The translations under genes and the position numbers were made by a program. DNA of 19,262 bases from Thermoplasmatales archaeon. Its GTDB lineage: Archaea > Thermoplasmatota > E2 > DHVEG-1. This document shows positions 1 to 8,078 of the stretch, piece after piece; the stretch's first letter is position 1; each line of letters opens with the position of its first letter. Location of the stretch: contig JAGMDE010000028.1 in assembly GCA_023128855.1 (NCBI GenBank), positions 1 through 19,262 on the forward strand, written 5' to 3'. Below the pieces are notes generated by a model. It was not told the DNA's origin, ran no database searches, and saw only the letters and a program-made list of their open reading frames with translations.

Positions 1-2
1 AA

Positions 3-299
3 GATATTGTAAAAATAGAAAATAGAGAACTTGACCCTAAAGAAGTTGACAAGATAGCACTTATTGCTCCAAAAGCTACTATTAATTTCATTAGAGATTA
101 CGAGGTTGCAAAGAAACATAGGGTTAAACTACCAAAAGAAATAGTTGGAATTGTTACTTGTTCAAATCCAACCTGTGTATCTAATGTAAAAAACGAACCA
201 ATTGAGAGTAGATTTAGGGTTATTAGTAAAGATCCAGCTAGAATAAAGTGTTATTATTGTGAAAGAGAACCAGAGGATATATCTGAAAGAATTATCTGA
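3..299 (+). CDS. pyrI: Aspartate carbamoyltransferase regulatory chain PyrI (C-terminal part, cut by window start)
   Basis: The frame is open from the window edge to TGA and gives the last 98 residues of a PyrI-like protein; the start lies outside the window. PyrI binds nucleotide effectors and links the PyrB catalytic trimers of aspartate carbamoyltransferase, the first committed enzyme of pyrimidine synthesis. The sequence shows the zinc-binding domain typical of the family: a CSNPTC motif (Cys-x4-Cys), and about 25 residues later a CYYC motif (Cys-x2-Cys), giving the four zinc ligands. Upstream of it is the end of the allosteric domain, with the segment APKATINFIRDYEV. pyrB would be expected just upstream but is not visible. 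The stop overlaps the end of the convergent HMG-CoA reductase gene by 8 bp. Confidence 0.92.
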   Translation, partial: DIVKIENRELDPKEVDKIALIAPKATINFIRDYEVAKKHRVKLPKEIVGIVTCSNPTCVSNVKNEPIESRFRVISKDPARIKCYYCEREPEDISERII

Positions 300-1557
300 T
301 TTCTTTGAGTATTTTTTCTGCTCTATCTAGTTTTATTTTTCCTTCTTTTACTATTTGGTTTGCTACTTTATCTATTTCTTCTCCTTTTGCACCAGCCATT
401 ACTGCAATGTTTTTTGCATGGAGTGACATATGTCCTTTTTGTATACCAACTGTTGATAAAGCAAACACTGCTGCAAAGTTTTGAGCAAGACCAACACTTA
501 CCACTATTTCAGCAAGTTCTTTAGCTGTTTTTATTCCAAGGATTTTCTTACATACCTTTGCTTTTGGATGAATATTTCCGGCTCCACCAATAATTCCAAC
601 TGCCATTGGTAGTTCAAGTTCACCGACGAGATTACCGTTTTTATCCTTATAATAACGGCTTAATGAAGTATATTGACCATTTCTTGCAGCATAGGCGTGT
701 GCACCTGCTTCTATAGCACGAAAATCATTTCCAGTTGCAATAATAAGTGCGTCAATACCGTTCATAATTCCTTTATTATGAGTTGCTGCTCTGTAAGGAT
801 CAACAGCTGCTAAGTTATAAGATTCGAGAAATGCATCAACAACGTGTTCTCCACCCATTTTCTCTTTATCAAAAACAGCTTTTGCTTTAGCAATTCTTTT
901 ATCTGCAAGATTGGATATGATTCTAAGTCTTACTTTTCCACCAGTTATTTCTTCCATCATTGGTGTTAATGCCTCGCACATTGTATTTACTGCGTTTGCA
1001 CCCATTGCATCACGAACATCAACAACAAGATGAACGACTATCATTTTTCCAATTTCGCTATCTAAAATTCGGACCTCAATATCCTTTGCGCCTCCACCAA
1101 ATTTTACAAGAATTTTGTCTTGTTCATTCGCAAGCGCTAAAATCTCTTTTTTCTTGCTCATTAATTTTTGAGCAGCCCCTGCAATATCGTCCATATGTAA
1201 TATCTGTATTTGACCAATCATTAAAGGTTCAGTGCATTCTGTTTTAAATCCACCTTTTATTCTTGCAATTTTTGCAGAATTACTTGCAGCTGCGATAACA
1301 CTTGTTTCTTCTGTTGCCATTGGAACAAGATAATCTTTCCCATTGATCTTGAAATTGACAGCAATTCCTAATGGAATCTCAAAGCTTCCTAGGGCATTCT
1401 CAATCATTCTGTCTGCAATACCTATGTCCAAACAGGATGATAACAAATTTGTCTCATTATCATCTAAATTTGCAAATTTTTTAATTACTTTAACTCTTTC
1501 GTTAACTGGAAGTTTGTAGAACCCAGATATCTGAGATGATTTCTTATTATCAACCAT
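292..1557 (-). CDS. hmgA: Class II 3-hydroxy-3-methylglutaryl-CoA reductase
   Basis: This 421-residue soluble protein reduces HMG-CoA to mevalonate, the precursor of archaeal isoprenoid lipids. Family motifs in order are ENALGSFEIPLG (residues 53-64), ATEETSVIAAAS (81-92, catalytic Glu83), DAMGANAVNTMCE (183-195), HNKGIMNG (260-267, catalytic Lys262), TGND (275-278, catalytic Asp278) and GHMSLHAKNIA (375-385, catalytic His376). The HNKGIMNG lysine motif and the absence of an N-terminal membrane region mark it as class II, the form studied in Pseudomonas mevalonii and also known from Archaeoglobales and Thermoplasmatales. Most other archaea use class I. In the biosynthetic setting it presumably makes mevalonate rather than degrading it. 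The ATG start is supported by an AAGGAGG site at 1567-1573. It has its own promoter and is not joined to the gene upstream. Confidence 0.95.
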   Translation of the reverse strand: MVDNKKSSQISGFYKLPVNERVKVIKKFANLDDNETNLLSSCLDIGIADRMIENALGSFEIPLGIAVNFKINGKDYLVPMATEETSVIAAASNSAKIARIKGGFKTECTEPLMIGQIQILHMDDIAGAAQKLMSKKKEILALANEQDKILVKFGGGAKDIEVRILDSEIGKMIVVHLVVDVRDAMGANAVNTMCEALTPMMEEITGGKVRLRIISNLADKRIAKAKAVFDKEKMGGEHVVDAFLESYNLAAVDPYRAATHNKGIMNGIDALIIATGNDFRAIEAGAHAYAARNGQYTSLSRYYKDKNGNLVGELELPMAVGIIGGAGNIHPKAKVCKKILGIKTAKELAEIVVSVGLAQNFAAVFALSTVGIQKGHMSLHAKNIAVMAGAKGEEIDKVANQIVKEGKIKLDRAEKILKEIR

Positions 1558-1566
1558 AATAATATG

Positions 1567-1611
1567 CCTCCTTGTTTTGGGAACCTGAAAACAACTTCTT
1601 ATTTTTATAAG
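1567..1611 (-). promoter_or_regulatory. Promoter and ribosome binding site of the HMG-CoA reductase gene
   Basis: On the minus strand an A/T element reading CTTATAAAAAT lies at about 1601-1611 and matches an archaeal TATA box. A transcript starting about 25 bases downstream, near 1580, would carry a short leader containing AAGGAGG (1567-1573), nine bases before the ATG at 1557. The TATA assignment is by eye; the ribosome binding site is clear. Confidence 0.6.
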
Positions 1612-1639
1612 TGTTTATTTGAATATTGCTTAATGCCGA

Positions 1640-2233
1640 TTATTCTTTCAAACCAATTTTCTCGTTTAAATAATTCAAAAAAGTATGGTAGATTTCCTTC
1701 CTAATTTTTCCTTTTATCTGAATATCAACTGAATGTTCTTTTACGCTGTGAATTTTATTTATTTTTATAATAGCAGTACACTTTTCTACATCTGATAAAA
1801 TTGCAGTTATTTCCACTTTTTTACCTTTTGATATTTCAGAAGAAAATTCATCAATTTCATCTATTGTTTTTCTTAAATCAGACTTTTTTTCAGGGTGTTC
1901 ATATAATGTTTTATGGTCAACGACAATCTTTGCTGTATTCCTAAACTTGGCTTTTGCTAGTCCTCTTAATATTAACTCAGTGGTAGGTAATAATTCAAAA
2001 TCTTCTTCAATCATTTTACCAGATGTAATCTTTGACAGGAAACTTGGAGGATCCACCTCTTTGTTTTCAACATTAAAGTCAAACTTGATATGAAGATTTT
2101 TCAAATATTGTTTTTCAAATTTGTGTTTATCTTCTTTTTTTGTTGGATGACTTGCGTCTACCCAATCCATAACTTCTTTTGGGGCTCCCATAACCCACGG
2201 GGGTTCCCTAAAGCCACTACCATATCTGCTCAT
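1640..2233 (-). CDS. Uncharacterised 197-aa protein downstream of tgtA
   Basis: I do not recognise this protein. It is soluble-looking and charged, with no signal peptide or membrane segment. The N-terminus (MSRYGSGFREPPWVMGAP) is Gly/Pro/Trp-rich and probably extended. The middle has an FELLPTTELILRGLAKAKFRNTAKIVVD stretch, and residues from about 105 onward alternate Lys/Glu-rich helices with beta-like stretches (KKVEITAILSD, CTAIIKINKI, SVDIQIKGKI). There is one cysteine and no obvious catalytic or nucleotide-binding motif. It starts 12 bp after the tgtA stop, and AGAGGT lies about 8 bases upstream of its ATG, overlapping the tgtA stop region, so the two genes are very probably co-transcribed and perhaps translationally coupled. 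A role connected with tRNA modification is a context inference only. Confidence 0.8.
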   Translation of the reverse strand: MSRYGSGFREPPWVMGAPKEVMDWVDASHPTKKEDKHKFEKQYLKNLHIKFDFNVENKEVDPPSFLSKITSGKMIEEDFELLPTTELILRGLAKAKFRNTAKIVVDHKTLYEHPEKKSDLRKTIDEIDEFSSEISKGKKVEITAILSDVEKCTAIIKINKIHSVKEHSVDIQIKGKIRKEIYHTFLNYLNEKIGLKE

Positions 2234-2245
2234 TTTATCAAACCT

Positions 2246-4180
2246 CTAATGCTCTCTTATTTTAACTGCCATTCCATAATTGAAAGAATACATTTCAAAC
2301 TTATTAAGAAGACACCTTCCAACTGCTAGAAGGTTATCTTTTTCATTAACAATAAGGCATTCATCATAGGGTCTAAGTTCGGAATCACAATCCTTTACAA
2401 ACTTAGCAAAGACACTTTTTCCATCTTTTACAAAAGGAACTGCATCTTTTTCTACAATAACTCTTAGTTTTGGATATTTGAAATGTTTATGCAATAGTCT
2501 TGCTCCATCCATTTTTAAAGTGAACATGCCATCGTTAGCACGCATGGAAAGAATGTGTTTTTCATTGCAATAAACATTTCTTATTTTGTTGGTCTTTTTC
2601 GATTTAACAACTCTTATTTTCCCATTTAGCAACGCTTTTCCGGTACCTCTGCCAAATTGCATATCTGAAACAGCAGAAATTCTATGTACATCTCCATTAA
2701 ATCCTTTCTTGATTGATCCCTTGATTTCTTCTAAAGTTTTGTTACCTTTCCAACAAATCATATTCTTATTTTGTGTAAAATCATCAAATATCTTTGTTAC
2801 TTCTTCCTCTGTTTCTTTATCAGTAATATCCGGAAAAACAGATTGAGCAAATGGGTACATTTCATCTAATTCAAGGGGTACCGGCCCAAGATGAGAGTCT
2901 ACCAAAATATTTACATCAGCCTTTCCTAGAACTTTATTAATTTTTTCAAAATAATAACTTGTATAAGGTTTTCCTCCCTCTGGAAATGCAACTGTATCTT
3001 TAAAAGCTGGTTTATATCTTTTCAAAAGTCTGTTATGACACCTGTAAACCAAGGGTCTATGAATTGTTTGACTTCCAGTATAAAACAAGGCTTTGTTTTT
3101 ACTAATTGGTTCAAATTGTTCTAAAAATTCTTTATTTTCTCTTAACCTAAGTTCTCTCAAAGCCTCTAAAAGATAAGGATTTGAGTTTGCCCTTCTTTCA
3201 ACAAGTTCCCAGAGGTTACCATTAGCAATAGCATTTCTTATCTTTTTAATCTCAGCAAAACTAACATACAAATTGTGCTTTGCTATCTCTAGGATTTTTT
3301 CTTTTTTGCCTAGTTTTTTTAGTTCAGAAGCAGTATATTTTGAACAAACAGGGCAAGAACAAGGTAGTTCAGTCAAATTTTCAAGTTTTTCGGTTCCCCA
3401 ATAAAATAACATTCTGCTATCATTTGCATATTTTACATACGCAGAAGAATCAAAAAAATCACATCCAAGAGCAACAGCTAGTGGAAATGTAAGAGGATGC
3501 CCTGCTCCAAATAAATGAACTGGTTTTGATGGATCTAAACCTTTTTTAGAAGAAAGAATACACCTAACAAGATCGGTATATCTCTGATTTTCCATTAGTG
3601 GAACCACTCCACCTATTGGATAGAAATCTGCATCTATTTTACTTAATTCCTTTGCACATTTCTCCCTGAGATCTGAGTAAATAGACCCTTGAACAGTGCA
3701 TGCTAGGTTCATATCTCCTTTTAGTTTTACACTTTGTTTAGCGCGCTTTAATGTTTCTTTTATTCCTTGTTCTGCTTCAGTTTTTGTTTGGTTTGGTTTC
3801 CCAAAAACATCAAGTATAGTTCCAATGTCACTTCCAATATCTCTCTGAAATTCAACAATTTCTAGAGGATCTACTTCGACATCTCCATAGATATAGGATT
3901 GAAATGTTCCAGAATCGGTCATAATAGTGCCATCAAAATCTATGAGTTTGTGAACACCTTTGCTTAATGCTTTCTCTTTAAGTTTAACGTCTTTATTGAT
4001 GATATAAGAGTTTGTAATGACAATTTCAACTCCAAAAAGCTTTTTCATCTCCTTTGGAGTAATAAGCATCTTATTTGGATTTATAACTGGCATTAGATTA
4101 GGAGTAGTAACAGTTCCATGCTTTGCAGAAAACTTACAAATCCTCCCTGCCGCGTCTCTATCTTTTATTTCGAATTTCAT
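2246..4180 (-). CDS. tgtA: Archaeosine tRNA-guanine transglycosylase
   Basis: ArcTGT exchanges the guanine at position 15 in the D-loop of tRNAs for preQ0, the first tRNA-bound step towards archaeosine. The 644-residue protein has the full archaeal layout: an N-terminal TIM-barrel catalytic domain, linker domains and a C-terminal PUA RNA-binding domain (about residues 565-644, containing SMRANDGMFTL and DNLLAVGRCLL). Catalytic landmarks are TDSGTFQ with Asp89, FGAGHP (224-229), and CDFFDSSAY with Asp244, the expected nucleophile. The zinc site is Cys274-x-Cys276-x2-Cys279 with His302. Length is slightly above the roughly 580 residues of the Pyrococcus enzyme. It is the first gene of a two-gene unit with the 197-aa protein. 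No strong ribosome binding site precedes the ATG; A/T-rich TATA-like sequence lies about 35 bases upstream (near 4215). Confidence 0.96.
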   Translation of the reverse strand: MKFEIKDRDAAGRICKFSAKHGTVTTPNLMPVINPNKMLITPKEMKKLFGVEIVITNSYIINKDVKLKEKALSKGVHKLIDFDGTIMTDSGTFQSYIYGDVEVDPLEIVEFQRDIGSDIGTILDVFGKPNQTKTEAEQGIKETLKRAKQSVKLKGDMNLACTVQGSIYSDLREKCAKELSKIDADFYPIGGVVPLMENQRYTDLVRCILSSKKGLDPSKPVHLFGAGHPLTFPLAVALGCDFFDSSAYVKYANDSRMLFYWGTEKLENLTELPCSCPVCSKYTASELKKLGKKEKILEIAKHNLYVSFAEIKKIRNAIANGNLWELVERRANSNPYLLEALRELRLRENKEFLEQFEPISKNKALFYTGSQTIHRPLVYRCHNRLLKRYKPAFKDTVAFPEGGKPYTSYYFEKINKVLGKADVNILVDSHLGPVPLELDEMYPFAQSVFPDITDKETEEEVTKIFDDFTQNKNMICWKGNKTLEEIKGSIKKGFNGDVHRISAVSDMQFGRGTGKALLNGKIRVVKSKKTNKIRNVYCNEKHILSMRANDGMFTLKMDGARLLHKHFKYPKLRVIVEKDAVPFVKDGKSVFAKFVKDCDSELRPYDECLIVNEKDNLLAVGRCLLNKFEMYSFNYGMAVKIREH

Positions 4181-4312
4181 GATTTCTTCTAGGGAGTAAT
4201 TAAAAGATAGATATTTAGTTTTGGTTCTATAAAAAAGCCATTTTTCTTCGTTTCTGATATTTAAAACTATGTTTTATCTTTACACGTTTACTTTGTTAAA
4301 ATGAAACCTTTA

Positions 4313-5080
4313 CTATGCTCCTATCTGGATCGGATTAACAATTCTCTTAAGAGTGGCAATTGCAGACAATGAGGCCATATAACTTGACTTAGGATTATTT
4401 GGATTGGGCATATTTTCTACCTCAGCTCTTAATCTACCAAACTTACCATGAGCAAGTATCTTATGACTAATTCTAGTTGCTACAGGGTCAACAACAATCT
4501 CTACCTTTGTATCATCAAAACCTATTCCTGCAAGAGACAAACTTGCAGCTACATTGATATTCATAGGGAATTTTTTTACTGCCTCTCTAGCTTTTCCTTT
4601 AAAAACAATTGTACGTTTATCATAGCTTTTACCTAGTGACTCAGGAGATTTAGTAGTAACAAGTGTTACTTCATCTATAATGTCAATACTCCCAGATAAA
4701 ATACCATCGATACCACATACAGCTCCTGACGGTAAATATATTTTGCATCTTTTCTCCTTAGCAATTTTTTCAATTCTATCTTTAAATTTTTTATTTAATA
4801 AACTTCCAACACTCATAATTACTAAATCCTTACATGCTTTGGTTACCATTTCAGCATATTCTTCTACTGCTCCTTGTGATGCTGCTTCAAAAACAACATC
4901 TACATCATCTAAAAAATCTTTTACAGGTTTTATTTCAGCTTTCTTCAGAATTTTACAAAGTTTATTAGATGCGTCTTCTTTGATATCAAACATATAAATT
5001 TTTTCAATATCTTTCATCTTATCCGCAGCTTTTGCTACATCGGTGCCTATTGCTCCACAGCCAATAATTCCAAGTTTCAT
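4313..5080 (-). CDS. nadX: L-aspartate dehydrogenase NadX
   Basis: NadX oxidises L-aspartate to iminoaspartate with NAD(P)+, the entry to de novo NAD synthesis in organisms that lack the NadB oxidase. The 255-residue protein opens with a Rossmann dinucleotide fold, KLGIIGCGAIG (residues 2-12), followed by the acidic residue Asp32 that would contact the ribose. Further family landmarks are FEAASQGAVEEYA (64-76), LPSGAVCGIDGI (116-127), FPMNINVAASLSLAG (171-185), and the RISHKILAHGKFG segment (203-215) that contains candidates for the catalytic histidine (His206 or His211). It is divergent from nadC with 48 bp between the start codons, so aspartate entry and the quinolinate step are likely controlled together. 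NadA, the step between them, is not in the window. Confidence 0.94.
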   Translation of the reverse strand: MKLGIIGCGAIGTDVAKAADKMKDIEKIYMFDIKEDASNKLCKILKKAEIKPVKDFLDDVDVVFEAASQGAVEEYAEMVTKACKDLVIMSVGSLLNKKFKDRIEKIAKEKRCKIYLPSGAVCGIDGILSGSIDIIDEVTLVTTKSPESLGKSYDKRTIVFKGKAREAVKKFPMNINVAASLSLAGIGFDDTKVEIVVDPVATRISHKILAHGKFGRLRAEVENMPNPNNPKSSYMASLSAIATLKRIVNPIQIGA

Positions 5081-5128
5081 GTTATAACCAAAACCTTAAA
5101 ACACCAAGTGGATATAAATAATACTGTC
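5081..5128. promoter_or_regulatory. Shared nadX/nadC divergent promoter region
   Basis: Only 48 bp separate the two start codons. For nadX (minus strand) a TATA-like TATTTATATCC lies at about 5110-5120, roughly 35 bases upstream of its ATG. For nadC (plus strand) TTAAAAC at about 5094-5100 lies roughly 30 bases upstream of the ATG at 5129, which would make a nearly leaderless mRNA. No ribosome binding site is seen for nadC. The boxes are assigned by eye. Confidence 0.5.
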
Positions 5129-5953
5129 ATGGACGATATTGATCATTACCTCTTTGAGGATCTAGGAAAAGACGGCGATATTACTTCAGATTCTTTATTC
5201 TATGATGAAAAAGCTGAAGCAAATATAGTAGTAAAAGATGATTGTATTATTGCAGGTTTAGAAGAAATTAAAACTGTTTTTAAAAAAACTGGAGCTCAAA
5301 CAGAATTACTAGTAAATGATGGAGATTTAATCAAAAAGAATACAATAGTTGCAAAGATAAATGGACCTGCTCGCGCAATTTTAAAAGGAGAGCGACTGGC
5401 TCTTAACATCCTTGGAAGAATGAGTGGTATTGCTACAGAGACAAAGAAACTTGTTGATATCTGTAAATCAATTAATCCTAATGTAACAGTAGCTGCAACA
5501 AGAAAAACTACTCCAGGTTTTCGTAAGTTTGAAAAGAGAGCCGTTGAAATTGGTGGTGGAGAACAACATAGATTTGCACTTTATGATGCAGTTATGGTTA
5601 AGGATAATCACCTAAAATTAGTCGGTTCAGTTGAAGAAGCAATAAAACGAGTAAAGGATAAAGTTAAGGATAAAACTATAGAAATTGAAGTTGAAAATGA
5701 AAAAGATGCAATTACTTCTGCGAAGCTGGGTGCAGATGTTATAATGTTGGATAATTTTGATCCGAAATCAGGAGAAATAGTCGCAAAAAAGATTAGAGAA
5801 ATAAATTCTGATATTTTAATTGAAATATCTGGAGGTGTTAATCCTAACAATATTAAGAATTATGCTTCATTTGCTGATCGTATTTCATTAGGCTATTTGA
5901 CTCATTCTGTAAAGAGTAAAGACTGTTCTTTAGAAATATTAGGAAATGTTTAA
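5129..5953 (+). CDS. nadC: Nicotinate-nucleotide pyrophosphorylase (quinolinate phosphoribosyltransferase)
   Basis: NadC converts quinolinate and PRPP to nicotinate mononucleotide, CO2 and pyrophosphate. The 274-residue product has the family layout: an N-terminal alpha/beta sandwich beginning FEDLGKDGDITSDSLF, then the barrel with ERLALNILGRMSGIAT, the ATRKTTPGFR motif that contacts quinolinate and PRPP phosphate, the GGGEQHRF stretch, VMVKDNHLK, IEIEVEN, VIMLDNFDP and ISGGVNPNNI. I chose ATG at 5129 because the product then begins as typical family members do, shortly before the EDLG-GDIT motif. A GTG seven codons earlier (5108) is in frame but overlaps the probable promoter of nadX. It is transcribed away from nadX and ends 85 bp before ftsZ, which has its own promoter. 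Confidence 0.95.
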   Translation: MDDIDHYLFEDLGKDGDITSDSLFYDEKAEANIVVKDDCIIAGLEEIKTVFKKTGAQTELLVNDGDLIKKNTIVAKINGPARAILKGERLALNILGRMSGIATETKKLVDICKSINPNVTVAATRKTTPGFRKFEKRAVEIGGGEQHRFALYDAVMVKDNHLKLVGSVEEAIKRVKDKVKDKTIEIEVENEKDAITSAKLGADVIMLDNFDPKSGEIVAKKIREINSDILIEISGGVNPNNIKNYASFADRISLGYLTHSVKSKDCSLEILGNV

Positions 5954-5983
5954 TTATTAGATTTCCATTTACAATATTGGAAA

Positions 5984-6037
5984 AAATATATTAATCACAA
6001 TAAAGAGGGGCTTATTGTTGTGAGGGTATGGTGAGTA
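5984..6037 (+). promoter_or_regulatory. ftsZ promoter and ribosome binding site
   Basis: An AAATATATTA box at 5984-5993 fits an archaeal TATA element, placing transcription start near 6015. The leader then contains GGTGAG at 6030-6035, close before the ATG at 6039. Assigned by eye. Confidence 0.5.
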
Positions 6038-6038
6038 G

Positions 6039-7190
6039 ATGAGGAAAATTATAGAAGAAGTAGTTGCTAATGATAAGAAGGCTAAAAAGGTTAAAAAGGG
6101 TGGAAAATCTAGGAAAAAGGATGCTTTAAAAGATTCACTTACTCGTCAAACAGTTGAACGTAGTGTTAAAGATAAAGAATTAGAGGAAGTGCTATCTAGT
6201 TTAACAACTACTATAAAGGTTGTTGGCTGTGGTGGTGCTGGGACTAATACGATTTCTAGATGCATTGCTAGTCAAATAACTGGAGCGGAATTAATTGCAC
6301 TTAATACAGATGCTCAGCATTTGTTGTTAGCTGAAGCACCTAACAAAGTTTTGATCGGCAGACATCTCACTCATGGTCTTGGTGCTGGTTCTCTTCCACA
6401 GATTGGTGAAGAAGCAGCAAAAGAGAGTGAACAGGATATTCGACTTGCTATTGGTCGTGCGGATATGATTTTTGTAACCTGTGGACTTGGTGGTGGTACT
6501 GGTACAGGTTCAGCCCCTATTGTTGCTCAGATTGCTAAAGAAGCTGGTGCTCTTACCATTGGTGTTGTTACCCTCCCATTTAGTGTTGAAGGTGTTATCC
6601 GTATGGAGAACGCAGAAACTGGTCTGAAACGTTTAAGGGACATATGTGACACTGTTATTGTTATTCCAAATGACAAATTGTTGGATGTTGTTCCTAATCT
6701 TTCACTAAATGCTGCTTTTAAGGTTGCAGATGAAGTTCTAATGAGATCAATTAAGGGTATTACTGAGATGATTACGATGCCTGGCTTAGTAAACTTAGAC
6801 TTTGCAGACTTGAAAACAATTATGAAACGTGGAGGAGTTGCAATGATCGGTCTTGGAGAAGCAGAAGGTGAAAACAAGGCAGTAAATGCAGTTGTTGAGG
6901 CACTTAACTCACCACTTCTAGAGGTTGATATATCTGAGGCTACTGGTGCTCTTGTGAATGTTACCGGTGGCGAGGATATGACTATCAGTGAAGCAGAGAG
7001 AGTTGTCGAAGAGATCTATTCAAGAGTTGATCCAAATGCACGAATCATATGGGGTACAACTGTTGATCCTGCGCTTAAGAGAAACATTCGTGCAATGCTA
7101 GTAATTACCGGTGTTAAATCAAAACAGATATTAGGTCCATCTCAGAAATCTTTTGAAAATGAGGAAATGGGAATTGATTTTGTAGCATAA
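6039..7190 (+). CDS. ftsZ: Cell division GTPase FtsZ (probably FtsZ1 type)
   Basis: FtsZ is the tubulin homologue that polymerises with GTP into the division ring. The 383-residue protein contains the N-terminal GTP-binding motif VVGCGGAGTN (61-70), the NTDAQ segment (89-93), the tubulin signature GGGTGTGSAP (151-160), PNDKLLDV, and the T7 loop NLDFADLK whose acidic residues complete the active site of the neighbouring subunit. The first 57 residues form a highly basic, Lys-rich extension ahead of the GTPase core; its function is unknown and it could bind membrane, DNA or partner proteins. The C-terminus is short and ends NEEMGIDFVA, without a long tail. Placement immediately before secE-spt5 is a conserved arrangement in euryarchaeal genomes, and suggests the FtsZ1 family. 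Confidence 0.95.
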   Translation: MRKIIEEVVANDKKAKKVKKGGKSRKKDALKDSLTRQTVERSVKDKELEEVLSSLTTTIKVVGCGGAGTNTISRCIASQITGAELIALNTDAQHLLLAEAPNKVLIGRHLTHGLGAGSLPQIGEEAAKESEQDIRLAIGRADMIFVTCGLGGGTGTGSAPIVAQIAKEAGALTIGVVTLPFSVEGVIRMENAETGLKRLRDICDTVIVIPNDKLLDVVPNLSLNAAFKVADEVLMRSIKGITEMITMPGLVNLDFADLKTIMKRGGVAMIGLGEAEGENKAVNAVVEALNSPLLEVDISEATGALVNVTGGEDMTISEAERVVEEIYSRVDPNARIIWGTTVDPALKRNIRAMLVITGVKSKQILGPSQKSFENEEMGIDFVA

Positions 7191-7231
7191 AACTCCCCTC
7201 CTTTTCTCTTTATTAAAAAACAGCCAAATTC

Positions 7232-7275
7232 TTTATATATACCTATTTATTTGACCAAATAGCTTATAAGGGGTG
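7232..7275 (+). promoter_or_regulatory. Promoter and ribosome binding site of the secE-spt5-uL11 operon
   Basis: TTTATATA at 7232-7239 is a good archaeal TATA box; transcription would begin near 7262. AAGGGGTG at 7268-7275 sits about 7 bases ahead of the GTG start of secE at 7283. The pyrimidine-rich stretch CTCCCCTCCTTTTCTCTTT just after the ftsZ stop may act as the terminator of ftsZ. Confidence 0.6.
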
Positions 7276-7282
7276 TCCATAA

Positions 7283-7561
7283 GTGAAATTATTCAGTCGA
7301 AAAAGCAACATTCCTGATGACAGATCAATCATGGAAAAAGCCTGGGACCTACAACATAGATTAGAAGCAAGACAGAATAGAGTAGGCAAAGGAAAATATG
7401 GTAGAGTCCTAAAGATGGCTAGAAAACCAACCAACGAGGAATACTCGAAAACATCTAAGATAACAGGAGCAGGTATACTTCTTATAGGTGGACTCGGATT
7501 TCTAATTTTTCTATTATCTACTATAGTAGCGCCCTATTTAGCTGGGCTTATTGGATGGTAA
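7283..7561 (+). CDS. secE: Preprotein translocase subunit SecE (Sec61-gamma)
   Basis: SecE is the small essential subunit that clamps SecY in the membrane. The 92-residue product has an amphipathic basic part (EKAWDLQHRLEARQNRVGKG, then YGRVLKMARKPTNEEYSKTSKITGAG) followed by one hydrophobic transmembrane segment (about residues 62-90, ILLIGGLGFLIFLLSTIVAPY). The K-PT-EE-K segment before the membrane helix is the family hallmark. The start is a GTG with a strong ribosome binding site. The N-terminal 45 residues are longer than the bare 60-residue core in some archaea. The stop lies 13 bp before the spt5 start, indicating an operon. Confidence 0.93.
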   Translation: MKLFSRKSNIPDDRSIMEKAWDLQHRLEARQNRVGKGKYGRVLKMARKPTNEEYSKTSKITGAGILLIGGLGFLIFLLSTIVAPYLAGLIGW

Positions 7562-7574
7562 AAGGTGTAATGAT

Positions 7575-8072
7575 ATGGAAGAAACTGATTTTGAAGAGAC
7601 TGCAGAAGAAACAACAAAAATATTTACAATAAAAACACAGGTTGGTAAAGAGCAAAATACTGCAGATCTTATCAATAGTCGTGCACAGAAATCAAAAATT
7701 AAGATACCTTCTATATTAGCAACTCCTGAACTTCGAGGATATATTTTCTTAGAGAGTTACGACATAGAACGAATTAGAGAAATGATAAAAACAGTTTCTT
7801 ATGCTCGAAATATGCTAGAGGGAGATATTCCCATAGAGCAGATAGAACATTTCCTTGTTCCTGCATCTGCTGTTGCTAAGATTACAGAGGGAGATGTTGT
7901 TGAAATGGTTGCAGGGCCCTTTAGAGGTGAAACTGCAAAGGTAACTCATATTGATGATGCTAAAGAAGAAATTACTGTAGAATTATTCGAGTCAGTTGTT
8001 CCTATACCGATAACTGTTCGAGGTGAACAGGTTAGAGTAATAAAAAGAAAAGAAGAAGAAAAAAAGGAGTAG
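7575..8072 (+). CDS. spt5: Transcription elongation factor Spt5/NusG
   Basis: Archaeal Spt5 binds the RNA polymerase clamp with Spt4 and increases processivity. The 165-residue product has a short acidic N-terminus (MEETDFEETAEE), an NGN domain (about residues 14-95: IFTIKTQVGKEQNTADLI, then LRGYIFLES) and a C-terminal KOW domain (about 100-160: ITEGDVVEMVAGPFRGETAKV). I prefer ATG 7575 to the upstream in-frame TTG at 7551, because AAAGGTG at 7561-7567 is correctly spaced for 7575 and the TTG lies inside secE. It is followed after 6 bp by uL11. The KRKEEEKKE tail is charged and probably flexible. Confidence 0.94.
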   Translation: MEETDFEETAEETTKIFTIKTQVGKEQNTADLINSRAQKSKIKIPSILATPELRGYIFLESYDIERIREMIKTVSYARNMLEGDIPIEQIEHFLVPASAVAKITEGDVVEMVAGPFRGETAKVTHIDDAKEEITVELFESVVPIPITVRGEQVRVIKRKEEEKKE

Positions 8073-8078
8073 ATATTT

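Noticed and set aside
7551..7574. Upstream in-frame TTG start for Spt5
   Set aside because: It lies inside secE, has no ribosome binding site, and the eight extra residues do not resemble the family; ATG 7575 is well placed.
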